Shown one piece after another: positions 1 through 6,655 of a DNA stretch of 10,514 nt. Origin of the DNA: Phycisphaerales bacterium. Lineage in GTDB: Bacteria > Planctomycetota > Phycisphaerae > Tepidisphaerales > Tepidisphaeraceae. The DNA lies in NCBI GenBank assembly GCA_028288905.1, contig JAQGHJ010000713.1, positions 1-10,514 of the forward strand. The letters run 5' to 3'. Under the pieces are notes generated by a model. That model did not search any database. It saw nothing but the letters and a program-made list of their open reading frames with translations, and was not told where the DNA came from. Position numbers and translations under genes: made by a program. Numbering within the stretch: the stretch's first letter is position 1; the number at the start of each line of letters is the position of its first letter.

Positions 1-130
1 CCGCCGTCGTGGCGGCCGCCGCCGGCTGGGGGTCGGCGGCCCGGAGGCGCAGCGTCGCCACCGTCACGGCGACGGCGGCGAGCACGATGGTGAGGCCGGT
101 CAACGACGATCGATTTGGTGCGCGGAACAT
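1..130 (-). CDS. N-terminus of a secreted or membrane-anchored protein (partial, runs off the left edge)
   Basis: On the minus strand an ATG at 130-128 opens a frame that stays open for 43 codons to the window edge. It has a clear ribosome binding site (AGGAG, 7 bases before the ATG). The visible start is MFRAPNRSSLTGLTIVLAAV, continuing with a hydrophobic run (about residues 10-27) and then RLRAADPQP and an Ala-rich stretch. This is a basic N-terminus followed by one hydrophobic helix, so it is either a signal peptide or a single membrane anchor. The rest is outside the window, so the function cannot be named; a periplasmic adaptor or other envelope protein would fit. It lies 95 bases downstream of the aldo/keto reductase on the same strand, but a hairpin separates them, so co-transcription is uncertain. 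Confidence 0.6.
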   Translation of the reverse strand, partial: MFRAPNRSSLTGLTIVLAAVAVTVATLRLRAADPQPAAAATTA

Positions 131-196
131 AATGAGACTCCTGGTTCAGTGTTACCTGCTCGGACACCGGCCCGACTCGCAAAGGCGGCCCGTGCG

Positions 197-220
197 GGGG
201 TCGCCGGTTCGGCGAGCCCC
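197..220 (-). terminator. Hairpin just downstream of the aldo/keto reductase gene
   Basis: The arms TCGCCG (201-206) and CGGCGA (210-215) pair around a 3-base loop. The stem continues with GGGG (197-200) against CCCC (217-220) after a one-base bulge at 216. It begins about five bases after the reductase stop codon. There is no good T-run on the minus strand after it, so it could stabilise the mRNA 3' end instead of terminating transcription. Confidence 0.45.
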
Positions 221-225
221 TTCGG

Positions 226-1269
226 TCACGCGACCGTCTGTTCGGGGCGGTCGATCTGCTCCCAGCGGCCGCCGGTCATCGTCGCCCGCTGGTCGTCGGC
301 GGCCAGCAACTCGTGCGGGTAGCCGGCCGGAGTTGCGCTGACCGCGTCCAACCGGCGGACGTGGTCGGCGGACAGCTTCAGCGCAGCCGCGGCCAAGTTA
401 TCGTCGAGCTGCGCCCGGGTCCGGGGCCCTAAAACCGGCAACACGCCCTTCCCGCTCACCCACGCAATCGCCACCCGGCCGGGCGTGGACCGGACCTCGT
501 CGGCGACGGCCACGAGCGCGTCGAGGACCGGGCCGTGCCGGGCCGGGTCGTCGTGCAGCACGCTCGCCTTCAGGTCGGTCGCCCGGCCCCGCTCGCCGTT
601 GCGGTACTTGCCGGTCAGCAGCCCGCCGGCCATCGGGGACCAGCCCATCACGCCCAGCCCGAGCCCGTCCGCCATCGGAAGCAGCTCCCGCTCGGTGGTC
701 CGCTGCAGCAGGCTGTACTCGACCTGGATCGCGGCGACCGGCACCCACCCGCGGAGGTCGGCCGTGACGGCGGCGGCGGCCACCCGCCACGCCGGGAAGT
801 TCGACAGCCCGGCGTACACGACCTTGCCGGCCCGGACGAGGTCGTCGAGCCCGCGGGCGACCTCGGCGGCGGGCGTCACCCCGTCGTGCATGTGTGCGAA
901 GTACAGGTCGATCCGGTCCGTCCCGAGCCGCCGCAGGCTCGCCTCCACCGCCTGGACCATCGCCTTGCGGCTGTCGCCGACGGCGGCCAGGGCCGGGCTC
1001 GGCCCCGCCCCGCGGCCGAACTTCGACGCGATCACGAACCCGTCCCGGTCCGGCCCGGCGAACGCGCCGACCAGCCGCTCGGACTCGCCGAACTGATAGT
1101 TGTCCGCCGTGTCGATGAAGTTCCCGCCCGCCTCGGCGTAGCCCTGCAAGATCCGCCGGGCCTCGTCCGGGTCGGCCCCGTAGCCCCACGCCCGGCCGAG
1201 CATCCCGGTGCCCAGGGCCAGTTCCGAAACCCGCAGGCCGGTCCGCCGCCCGAGAAGACGGTATCGCAT
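226..1269 (-). CDS. Aldo/keto reductase
   Basis: NAD(P)H-dependent oxidoreductase of the aldo/keto reductase superfamily, a soluble cytoplasmic TIM barrel that reduces aldehydes or ketones; the natural substrate cannot be told from sequence. Counting from the chosen start (347 aa), it begins MRYRLLGRRTGLRVSELALG, the usual opening of the family. The catalytic tetrad is visible: Asp53 and Tyr58 in FIDTADNYQFGESE, Lys83 in ASKFG and His126 in DLYFAHMHD. The C-terminal part has the usual cofactor-binding region (VAIAWVSGKGVLPVLGPRT). The frame could begin 24 codons earlier, at 1341, but that extension is Arg-rich and unlike the family, so the ATG at 1269 is preferred, although no strong ribosome binding site precedes it. 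It is divergent from an AraC-type regulator with 178 bases between the starts, an arrangement in which the regulator often controls the reductase. Confidence 0.93.
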   Translation of the reverse strand: MRYRLLGRRTGLRVSELALGTGMLGRAWGYGADPDEARRILQGYAEAGGNFIDTADNYQFGESERLVGAFAGPDRDGFVIASKFGRGAGPSPALAAVGDSRKAMVQAVEASLRRLGTDRIDLYFAHMHDGVTPAAEVARGLDDLVRAGKVVYAGLSNFPAWRVAAAAVTADLRGWVPVAAIQVEYSLLQRTTERELLPMADGLGLGVMGWSPMAGGLLTGKYRNGERGRATDLKASVLHDDPARHGPVLDALVAVADEVRSTPGRVAIAWVSGKGVLPVLGPRTRAQLDDNLAAAALKLSADHVRRLDAVSATPAGYPHELLAADDQRATMTGGRWEQIDRPEQTVA

Positions 1270-1315
1270 GACGAAGTGCTTTCGCGTCGGGACCGTGGCC
1301 CGGGCGGCGCGTCGT

Positions 1316-1331
1316 CCGTTCGACCGAACGG
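1316..1331. promoter_or_regulatory. Candidate operator: perfect 7-bp inverted repeat between divergent genes
   Basis: CCGTTCG-AC-CGAACGG is a 16-base inverted repeat with a 2-base centre. It lies 46 bases upstream of the reductase start and about 116 bases upstream of the regulator start. Its position in a divergent promoter region suits a regulator or repressor site. AraC proteins more often bind direct repeats, so another regulator is possible. Function is inferred from position and symmetry only. Confidence 0.35.
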
Positions 1332-1447
1332 CCCGCGTCACCTACGCTCACGATCGACCGCCGCACGGTACGGGGCGCGGGCCGGGGGCCCCATCTCCCG
1401 TCCGCCGCACTTCTGGTCCGAAACGCCAGGTGACGGTGGCCCCAGTC

Positions 1448-2403
1448 ATGGACCTGCTCTCCGACATCGTCGGCCTGCTCCGGACGACCGGCCAGTTGTA
1501 CGGCCGGCTGGAGTTCACTGCCCCGTGGGGCTTCGAGTTCCCGGGCGGGAAGGGGATCTGCCTGATCGTGACGCGAGGGGAGTGCTATCTGGGTGCGGAC
1601 GACGACGTGCCGCTCGTGCCGCTGGCCGGCGGCGACTTCATCTTCCTTCCCGCGCCGGCGCGGTACGTGTTGCGGGACGCCCCAGGCACGCCCGTGCGGC
1701 CGGTGACCGACGTGATGTCGGCGGCCGAGTTCCACCGGCGGCGGCTGATCTCGCACGGCGGCGGAGGGGCCCCGACCGCGCTGATCGCCGGGTGCTTCAC
1801 GTTCGCGTCGCCCGAGAGCGGGCTGCTCGTCGGGCACCTGCCGCCGGTACTGCGGGTGCCGGCCGCCGGCGGGCACGCAGGGCCGTGGTTCCGGTCCACG
1901 CTCGACTTTATCGCCGCCGAGACGGCGGCGGACGGGCCAGGGTCGACGGCGATCGTCGACCGGCTCGCCGAGGTGCTGTTGGTCCAGGCCCTGCGGGCGT
2001 GGGCCGACACCGCCGGCGCCGCGGCCGACCCGAGTTGGCTCCGGGCGCTGACCGACCCGGAGGTCGGGGCGGCCCTGCGACTGATGCACGCCGACCCGGG
2101 CCGGCCCTGGACCGTGCCGGCGCTGGCCGACGAGGTGGCGATGTCCCGGTCGGCGTTCGCCGCCCGGTTCCGCTCGCTGGTCGGCGAGGCCCCGCTCGAC
2201 CACCTGACCCAGTGGCGGATGGTCCGGGCCGCCGGCCTGCTGCGGTCCGCCCGCCGGCGATGGCGGCCGTCGCCGCGGCCGTCGGGTACGAGAGCGAAGC
2301 GTCGTTCGGCAAGGCGTTCCGCCGGGTCATGGGCGTGTCCCCGGGCCGGTACCGGCGGGGCGACGGGGCGGGGGCAATGCGGAAGGCGGGAGCCGGCACG
2401 TAG
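1448..2403 (+). pseudogene. AraC family transcriptional regulator with N-terminal cupin, single frameshift near 2250
   Basis: DNA-binding regulator with a cupin-type sensor domain (about residues 1-180, starting MDLLSDIVGLLRTTGQ, with PWGFEFPGGKG and PLAGGDFIFLP typical of the AraC cupin_6 group) and a C-terminal double helix-turn-helix domain. The first helix-turn-helix is intact (TVPALADEVAMSRSAFAARF). After AAGLLRS (to 2248) the frame turns into Arg-rich nonsense. The expected ending resumes in the next frame from about 2251: MAAVAAAVGYESEASFGKAF, then RRVMGVSPGRYRR, stopping at 2403. Restoring one base in the GC-rich run 2243-2259 gives a normal-length protein of about 318 residues with no gap in the motif spacing. 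The start could also be the in-frame GTG at 1436, which has a better-placed AGG. It is divergent from the aldo/keto reductase, its likely target. It may be a true pseudogene or a one-base sequencing error; the full conservation on both sides favours a very recent event or an error. Confidence 0.85.
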
Positions 2404-2413
2404 GGTCCGCCTG

Positions 2414-2447
2414 GCCGGGCGCGAGCGGCGGGGAACCCGCGCCCGGC
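2414..2447. terminator. Bidirectional terminator-like hairpin between convergent genes
   Basis: GCCGGGCGCG (2414-2423) pairs perfectly with CGCGCCCGGC (2438-2447), a 10-bp all-GC stem with a 14-base loop. It begins 11 bases after the AraC stop and lies about 60 bases beyond the dehydrogenase stop, between two converging genes. A short T-containing stretch (GTTCTTGAT) follows on the plus strand. The role as a shared terminator is inferred from stem strength and position. Confidence 0.55.
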
Positions 2448-2508
2448 GCCGCGTTCTTGATATCGCCGGCCGCGACGTCCCGAGCCCGCCGAGGCGGACC
2501 CCGAAAGA

Positions 2509-3579
2509 TTACGCCCTCACGAGCTTCGCCACCACGTCCCCGAGTTGGCTCGTGTTCGCCGTCCCGCCGAGATCGCGCGTGTGGTTCGCCTTGTCGGCCG
2601 CCACGGTCCTGCACGCGGCGTTCACGGCTTTGGCGGCCTCGGGCTGGCCGAGGAAGTCGAGCATCATCGCCACGCTCAGGAACGTCGCGATCGGGTTGGC
2701 GTACCCCTTGCCGGCGATGTCCGGGGCGCTGCCGTGTACCGGCTCGAACATGCTGGCGTGCTTGCGGCTCGGGTTCAAGTTGCCGCTGGCGGCCATCCCC
2801 ATCCCACCCTGTATCGCGGCCCCCAAGTCGGTGATGATGTCGCCGAACATGTTCGTCGTCACGACCACGTCGTACACCTTCGGCTTGGCCACCATGTACA
2901 TGCAGCAAGCGTCGACGTGGTGGTAGTCGGTCTCAATGGCCGGATACTCCTTCCTCACCTCTTCGAACGCCCGCATCCACAGGTTGTGGGCGAACCGCAG
3001 CACGTTCGTCTTGGCCACCAGCGTGACCTTCTTCCGCCCGTACTGCACCGCGTACTCGAACGCGTAGCGGATCGCCCGCTCGACGCCGTGGCGGGTGGTG
3101 ACCTCGATCTGGTTGGCCACCTCGTGCGGCGTGCCCTTGTACAGGAACCCGCCGTTCTGGCAGTACAGCCCCTCGGTGTTCTCCCGCACGATCACCATGT
3201 CGATGTCGCCGGGCTGGATGTTGGCCAAGGGGGTCGGCACGCCGGGCAGCAGGCGGGTCGGGCGGAGGTTGATGTACTGGTCGAGCTCGAACCGCATCTT
3301 CAGCAGGATGTCGGTCTCGATCAGCCCTTGCGGGATCTTGGCGTTCCCGCGCGGGTCGGCCCCGACGGCGCCGAACAGGATCGCGTCGTGCGAGCCGGCC
3401 GCCTTCAGGTCCGCCTCCGGCAGCGTGACGCCGGTGGCGAGGTAGTGCTCGGCCCCGTGCGGGAAGTCGGTGGTGGTGTAGGAGAAGCCGAACTTCTCAG
3501 AGGCGGCCTTGAGGACCTTCAGGCCCTCGGGAATCACCTCTTTGCCGACGCCGTCGCCGGGCATGACCGCAATGTTCAT
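2509..3579 (-). CDS. leuB: Isocitrate/isopropylmalate dehydrogenase family protein, probably 3-isopropylmalate dehydrogenase
   Basis: Probably catalyses NAD+-dependent oxidative decarboxylation of 3-isopropylmalate to 4-methyl-2-oxopentanoate in leucine synthesis; soluble, usually a dimer. The 356-residue length matches the family. The fold's substrate and metal residues are all in place: Arg96 (LLKMR), Arg106 (NLRP), Arg132 (VREN), Tyr139, Lys190 (AKTN), Asp223, Asp247 and Asp251 (MFGDIITD). The NAD loop HGSAPDIAGKGYANPIA is LeuB-like. Two details are not classical LeuB. The loop reads VRENTEG, as in isocitrate, tartrate and homoisocitrate enzymes, where classical LeuB has VRELTGG. The ending LGGTANTSQ resembles tartrate dehydrogenases. 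Leu92-Leu93, where LeuB contacts the isopropyl group, are kept. Family membership is therefore near certain and the exact substrate is not. The start has GAGG nine bases upstream. No other leu gene is in view, so the context does not settle the substrate. Confidence 0.85.
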   Translation of the reverse strand: MNIAVMPGDGVGKEVIPEGLKVLKAASEKFGFSYTTTDFPHGAEHYLATGVTLPEADLKAAGSHDAILFGAVGADPRGNAKIPQGLIETDILLKMRFELDQYINLRPTRLLPGVPTPLANIQPGDIDMVIVRENTEGLYCQNGGFLYKGTPHEVANQIEVTTRHGVERAIRYAFEYAVQYGRKKVTLVAKTNVLRFAHNLWMRAFEEVRKEYPAIETDYHHVDACCMYMVAKPKVYDVVVTTNMFGDIITDLGAAIQGGMGMAASGNLNPSRKHASMFEPVHGSAPDIAGKGYANPIATFLSVAMMLDFLGQPEAAKAVNAACRTVAADKANHTRDLGGTANTSQLGDVVAKLVRA

Positions 3580-3976
3580 TGTCGTGAGCCTCTGTCGTCG
3601 TTGTGAAGGCCGGGGCGGTCCGGGACTGCTGCGGAGCGGCCCAATCGGCCGGCCCCAGGAAAAAGATGAGCCCGCCTCACCCGCGCTTCATGTTCCACTC
3701 ATCCGGCCGCGAGAAGATCATCAAGGTTAACGGAGGACATGATGAGTGCAACCTGGAAGAGCGTTCGCCCCGCGATGATCCGACACCCCGGCTCAACCGA
3801 TAACGGGCGGTGGCGCCGCGAGCCCACGCCGGCCCCCCGGCCCGGGCAACAAGACCGACCCCGTAAGCCGCGATGACGACTGGGTGCCCGCTGTGCGCGG
3901 GTACGGCACAGGCCGGTACCGTCGGGCCGTCCAGCCCCGATACCCCCTCCCTCGATCTCGCACCCGGAGGACCGCC
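3580..3976. other. Intergenic stretch between leuB and the MPRGDK protein
   Basis: This 397-base gap separates two divergent genes, so it should carry both promoters, but no convincing -35/-10 pair was found on either strand. It holds one doubtful small ORF (3742-3876), described separately. It also has a stem-loop at 3900-3920: GGTAC pairs with GTACC, and GGC with GCC, around the loop ACAG with one bulged G. That hairpin sits about 56 bases before the next start codon. Other open frames here are Arg/Pro-rich and show no family resemblance. Confidence 0.5.
3742..3876 (+). CDS. Doubtful small ORF, 44 residues
   Basis: An ATG at 3742 follows a perfect GGAGG (3732-3736) with a 5-base gap. An overlapping in-frame ATG at 3739 is too close to that site. 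The frame begins MSATWKSVRPAMIRHPG and is Arg/Pro-rich toward its end. It ends 100 bases before the MPRGDK gene on the same strand. I recognise no family and see no signal peptide or membrane segment. The strong ribosome binding site is the only real support. The composition is what chance frames look like in GC-rich DNA, so it could equally be a leader sequence or noise. Confidence 0.22.
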   Translation: MSATWKSVRPAMIRHPGSTDNGRWRREPTPAPRPGQQDRPRKPR

Positions 3977-4345
3977 ATGCCCCGCGGCGACAAGTCGGCC
4001 TACACGGAAAAGCAGAAGCGGAAGGCCGAGCACATTGAGGAAGGGTACGAGACCCGCGGCGTCGCCAAGGGCGAAGCCGAGCGGCGGGCGTGGGCCACCG
4101 TGAACAAGCAGGACCACGGCGGCAAACAAAGCGGGTCGGCCCGGGCGAAGAAGGATACGAGATCGACCGCGAAGTCGGCCGCTGGCACCAAAGCCAAGGC
4201 CGCTTCCAACTCGAGCCGCGCGAAGCCGGCTAAGCCTGAGGCACCCGCAAAATCGGCAACGAATGAACCTTCCCGTACCGCCAGAGCGAGCAAAGCCAAA
4301 TCGGACGCATTCAAGAAGCCCCGCACTCGCGCCGCCACGAAGTGA
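3977..4345 (+). CDS. Small basic 'MPRGDK' family protein, usually annotated as plasmid stabilization protein
   Basis: This 122-residue protein starts MPRGDKSAYTEKQKRKAEHI and continues EEGYETRGV...EAERRAWATVNKQ. This is the conserved N-terminal module (about residues 1-55) of a short family found in many soil and water bacteria, commonly labelled plasmid stabilization protein. I know of no experimental proof for that label. The remainder (about 56-122) is a low-complexity Lys/Ala/Ser/Thr-rich tail with repeated KSA, AKP and SKAK motifs, like histone H1-type tails of bacterial nucleoid proteins. DNA binding is therefore plausible but inferred. The ATG at 3977 is chosen over upstream in-frame starts because GGAGG (3966-3970) lies six bases before it and the family begins exactly here. 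No partner gene of a toxin-antitoxin or partition system is adjacent. It converges on miaA with 49 bases between the stops. Confidence 0.85.
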   Translation: MPRGDKSAYTEKQKRKAEHIEEGYETRGVAKGEAERRAWATVNKQDHGGKQSGSARAKKDTRSTAKSAAGTKAKAASNSSRAKPAKPEAPAKSATNEPSRTARASKAKSDAFKKPRTRAATK

Positions 4346-4394
4346 TCGCGGCCGGAGTACCGGTAAAGATCGAGGGTTCCGCCGCATCTTCTCG

Positions 4395-5330
4395 CTAAGT
4401 CGACAGCTGCTCGGCCTCAGGCGCGAGCAGCTTTAGAACCCGTTCGGTCAGTTCCTCCAGTGGCGCGTCTCCGGCCACCCACGTCACGCCCGGGAACCGG
4501 CGGAACCACTTCATCTGCTTCCGCGCGAGCTGGCGGGTGCCGATTTTGATCTGCTCGACCGCGTCCTCCAGGCTTTGTCGCCCCTCGATGTGCGCGATCA
4601 ACTCCCGGTACCCGGTCGCCTCGGCCGCCGTGGGCCCGAGTCGGCCGTAGGTCGCGAGCAGGCCCCTCACCTCGTCCACCCACCCGGCCGCCAGCATGGC
4701 CTTGGACCGGGCGTTGATTCGACGGTTCAGCGCGTCCTTGTCCCAGCCCAACCCGACCCACGTCGCCGCGTGCCGAGGGGTCGGGTCGGTCCAGTGCGTC
4801 TGGAACGACGAGATCGGCCGGCCCGTCAGCTCGAACACCTCCAGGGCGCGGACGAGCCGCTTGTGGTCGTTGACGTGGATGTGCCCCGCCGCCACCGCAT
4901 CGACCTCGCTCAACCGGGCGTGCAACGATGTGTTCGGCTGCTCCCGGAGCCGGGCGCGGACCGCGTCGTCGGCACCGGGACCGTCGAACAACCCTTCGAA
5001 CAACGCCTTGTAATAGAGCGGCGTTCCCCCCGTGGCGATAATGGGCACTCCGCGCCGGGCGGCGTCGGCAATGACGGCGTCAGCCTCGGCGACGAACTGA
5101 GCAACGGCGAACGGTTGGTCGGGCGTGACCAAGTCGATCGCGTGGTGTCGTACGTCCGCTTGTTCGTCGCCCGTCGGCTTGGCAGTGCCAACGTCCATGC
5201 CGCGGTACACTTGCATCGAATCGACGGTCAAAATTTCCCCGCCGACCCGCCGCGCCAGCGAAAGGGCCACGGCGGATTTACCCGACGCCGTCGGCCCCAG
5301 GATCACGCTAATTGCCCCGACGTGTACCAC
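4395..5330 (-). CDS. miaA: tRNA dimethylallyltransferase
   Basis: Transfers a dimethylallyl group from dimethylallyl diphosphate to N6 of adenosine 37 in tRNAs that read codons starting with U, the first step toward ms2i6A; cytoplasmic. The 311-residue length is normal. Visible motifs: P-loop GPTASGKS (residues 12-19), DSMQVYRGMDVGTAKP (from Asp37, the general-base region), TGGTPLYYKAL (about 100-110, with Thr103), the tRNA-contact segment NDHKRLVRALEVFELTGRP, and the C-terminal GTRQLARKQMKWFR. The start codon is GTG (5330-5328), placed just before the P-loop strand as in homologues, with GTGGAG eight bases upstream. It stands alone: it converges on the MPRGDK gene and is divergent from the PEP-CTERM gene across a long gap. 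The usual partners mutL and hfq are not in view. Confidence 0.97.
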   Translation of the reverse strand: MVHVGAISVILGPTASGKSAVALSLARRVGGEILTVDSMQVYRGMDVGTAKPTGDEQADVRHHAIDLVTPDQPFAVAQFVAEADAVIADAARRGVPIIATGGTPLYYKALFEGLFDGPGADDAVRARLREQPNTSLHARLSEVDAVAAGHIHVNDHKRLVRALEVFELTGRPISSFQTHWTDPTPRHAATWVGLGWDKDALNRRINARSKAMLAAGWVDEVRGLLATYGRLGPTAAEATGYRELIAHIEGRQSLEDAVEQIKIGTRQLARKQMKWFRRFPGVTWVAGDAPLEELTERVLKLLAPEAEQLST

Positions 5331-5929
5331 TTCGAACGCTCCACTTGTTTCCCCAATGTAACAACCGGATTTTTTTACGGGCTTGAGCCGACGGTTCGGT
5401 GTCGCACGCTATGCGGTTAGGGTAATCCGTGTATTGTCAACCCGGTTTTGTATGGGAGGAATGCTGTCGATGGGGTAAGGTAAGTCACGTCGCTACGACG
5501 TAATTCGCAATGTAATGACATCCGAGACGTGCATTACGTTTCTTTGGCTCACCATAACATTGGCGCGGATTTTGACTGACGAGAAGAGGGTGACAGAGAC
5601 AGGAGTTGCTTGCGCAATCCACAAGCACTCGTGCGACTCTGGCTCTTGAATTGACCTTTCGCCGCGCAGCCAGATTCTTCGGATGTTCTTCATCTGGCGA
5701 CGCATGCGGCGAACGGGGTTGGTTGAGGTTGGGTTGGTTGGCCAAGGCGGGCCGCCGACGCTTGAGCCGGGTCGCTCGCCGGGAGGCGGCCAGACGCGGG
5801 CTTCGGGCACAAACATCCAGCTCGGGCCGTACCGATGTTCGGCACGGCCCAAACGGGTTGAATTTTGGTTCGCCGGGTTACGAACCGGTCTGAATATCCA
5901 AGTGCCCCACGAGGGCGGGAGTTAGTTTC
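5331..5929. other. 599-base gene-free divergent intergenic region
   Basis: No open frame here resembles a known protein or has a good start site. The miaA-proximal part (about 5340-5570) is visibly AT-richer than the genes around it, as expected of promoter DNA. A perfect TTGACA lies on the minus strand at 5440-5435, about 105 bases before miaA, but no good -10 element sits at the right distance. Other structure: an ACGTCG-CTA-CGACGT inverted repeat at 5487-5501, a GGTTGG-rich cluster at 5715-5741, and two stem-loops at 5824-5850 and 5867-5886 just ahead of the PEP-CTERM gene. A small RNA could lie here but cannot be shown from sequence alone. Confidence 0.5.
5824..5850 (+). promoter_or_regulatory. 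Strong stem-loop upstream of the PEP-CTERM gene
   Basis: GGGCCGT (5824-5830) pairs with ACGGCCC (5844-5850). After one A-C mismatch, CCGA (5832-5835) pairs with TCGG (5839-5842) around the loop TGT. It ends 79 bases before the ATG and is followed by a smaller stem (GGTTCG 5867-5872 with CGAACC 5881-5886). There is no T-run, so it is more likely a leader structure or protein-binding site than a terminator. Function unknown. Confidence 0.4.
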
Positions 5930-6601
5930 ATGAAGTCTTCCACTGCCAAGCTTTCTTTGGCCGCCTTAGCTGCCCTCGGCGGCGTGGCCGGTTTCGTCCA
6001 CGACACGCACGCCGCGGTGGTGATCAACGAGGTGTACGGTGCGGGCGGCGGGCTGACGGCCACCCAAACGTATGCATACAACACCGATTTCTTCGAACTC
6101 TATAACAACGGCACCTCCGCCATCGACTTGACCGGGTTATCGCTCCGGTACGCTTCGGCTACCGGTGCTTTCACAACGACTGGTACCACCGGCGTCGGCG
6201 TGCTGCCGGCGTTCAGCCTCGCACCCGGCCAGTTCTTTCTTGTTTCCGGCTTGACCTCAACCACGTATGTAGGCCCTGCGTTGCCCGCAGTGGACGCGAC
6301 GAGCAACATTTCCGCCAGCGGCACTGCCGGCAAAGTCGCTCTGTACGCCTCGGACGGCACTACCGTCCTCGACCTGGTAGCGTACGGGTCCACCACGACG
6401 GGTTTCGAAGGGTTGGGCGCGGCTCCGACGCTGACGAACACCTCCTCGGTGTTCCGGACGGTCACCGGCGTGGACACCAACAACAACAACCTCGACTTCT
6501 CCACGGGCACCCCCACACCCCAAGGCGTGCCGGAGCCTACGAGCCTCGGCCTCGCGGCCGTTGGATCGGCTCTTCTCCTCCGTCGTCGCCGTCACGGGTG
6601 A
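5930..6601 (+). CDS. Secreted lamin-tail-domain protein with PEP-CTERM sorting signal
   Basis: Exported, probably surface-anchored protein of 223 residues. An N-terminal signal peptide (about residues 1-28) has a Lys-containing start, a hydrophobic core rich in Ala and Leu, and a likely cut after THA (26-28). The next part reads VVINEVYGAGGG, then DFFELYNNGTSAIDLTGLSL, then LAPGQFFLVSG. These are the hallmark strands of the lamin tail domain (LTD), an Ig-like beta fold common in secreted bacterial proteins. The C-terminus (200-223) is VPEPTSLG, a short hydrophobic stretch and RRRRHG: a PEP-CTERM signal, recognised in other bacteria by an exosortase that cuts near the PEP motif. The mature part is rich in Thr, Ser, Gly and Asn. 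GGGAG lies eight bases before the ATG. A strong hairpin follows the stop, suggesting a single-gene transcript. The binding partner or structural role is unknown. Confidence 0.88.
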   Translation: MKSSTAKLSLAALAALGGVAGFVHDTHAAVVINEVYGAGGGLTATQTYAYNTDFFELYNNGTSAIDLTGLSLRYASATGAFTTTGTTGVGVLPAFSLAPGQFFLVSGLTSTTYVGPALPAVDATSNISASGTAGKVALYASDGTTVLDLVAYGSTTTGFEGLGAAPTLTNTSSVFRTVTGVDTNNNNLDFSTGTPTPQGVPEPTSLGLAAVGSALLLRRRRHG

Positions 6602-6655
6602 GGTTGGGTAGACGAGTTCGGCCCGCACTACTCAGGTGCTGGACGGTTGAAATTG

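Noticed and set aside
398..2203. Long open frame of about 600 codons on the minus strand, overlapping the reductase and the regulator
   Set aside because: It is Arg/Pro/Gly-rich with no family motif, and overlaps two genes with clear motifs. Long chance frames are normal in GC-rich DNA.
2404..2926. Continuation of the AraC reading frame beyond the frameshift into the dehydrogenase region
   Set aside because: The translated sequence is antisense to the well-supported dehydrogenase and has no family signature. The true regulator ending is found in the neighbouring frame and stops at 2403.
3677..4387. 236-codon open frame on the minus strand antisense to the MPRGDK gene
   Set aside because: It mirrors the MPRGDK gene and its upstream region, is rich in Arg and Gly, and has no recognisable motif or ribosome binding site.
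4346..4394. Possible terminator between the MPRGDK gene and miaA
   Set aside because: Only an imperfect pairing of GCGGCCGGA with TTCCGCCGC is visible, with a bulge and a long loop, and there is no T-run. This is too weak to list.
5435..5440. Perfect TTGACA on the minus strand as a miaA promoter
   Set aside because: At 16-18 bases spacing the -10 candidates (for example AACCGC) do not match, so only half a promoter can be shown.
5561..5575. Sigma-54-like promoter (TGGCGCGGATTTTGA) ahead of the PEP-CTERM gene
   Set aside because: The -12 element ends in GA instead of GC, and the site lies more than 350 bases upstream. The match is not good enough to call.
5493..5925. Open frames on both strands in the gap before the PEP-CTERM gene
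   Set aside because: None resembles a known family or has a good start site. They overlap each other and the stem-loops, and the region behaves like promoter and leader DNA.
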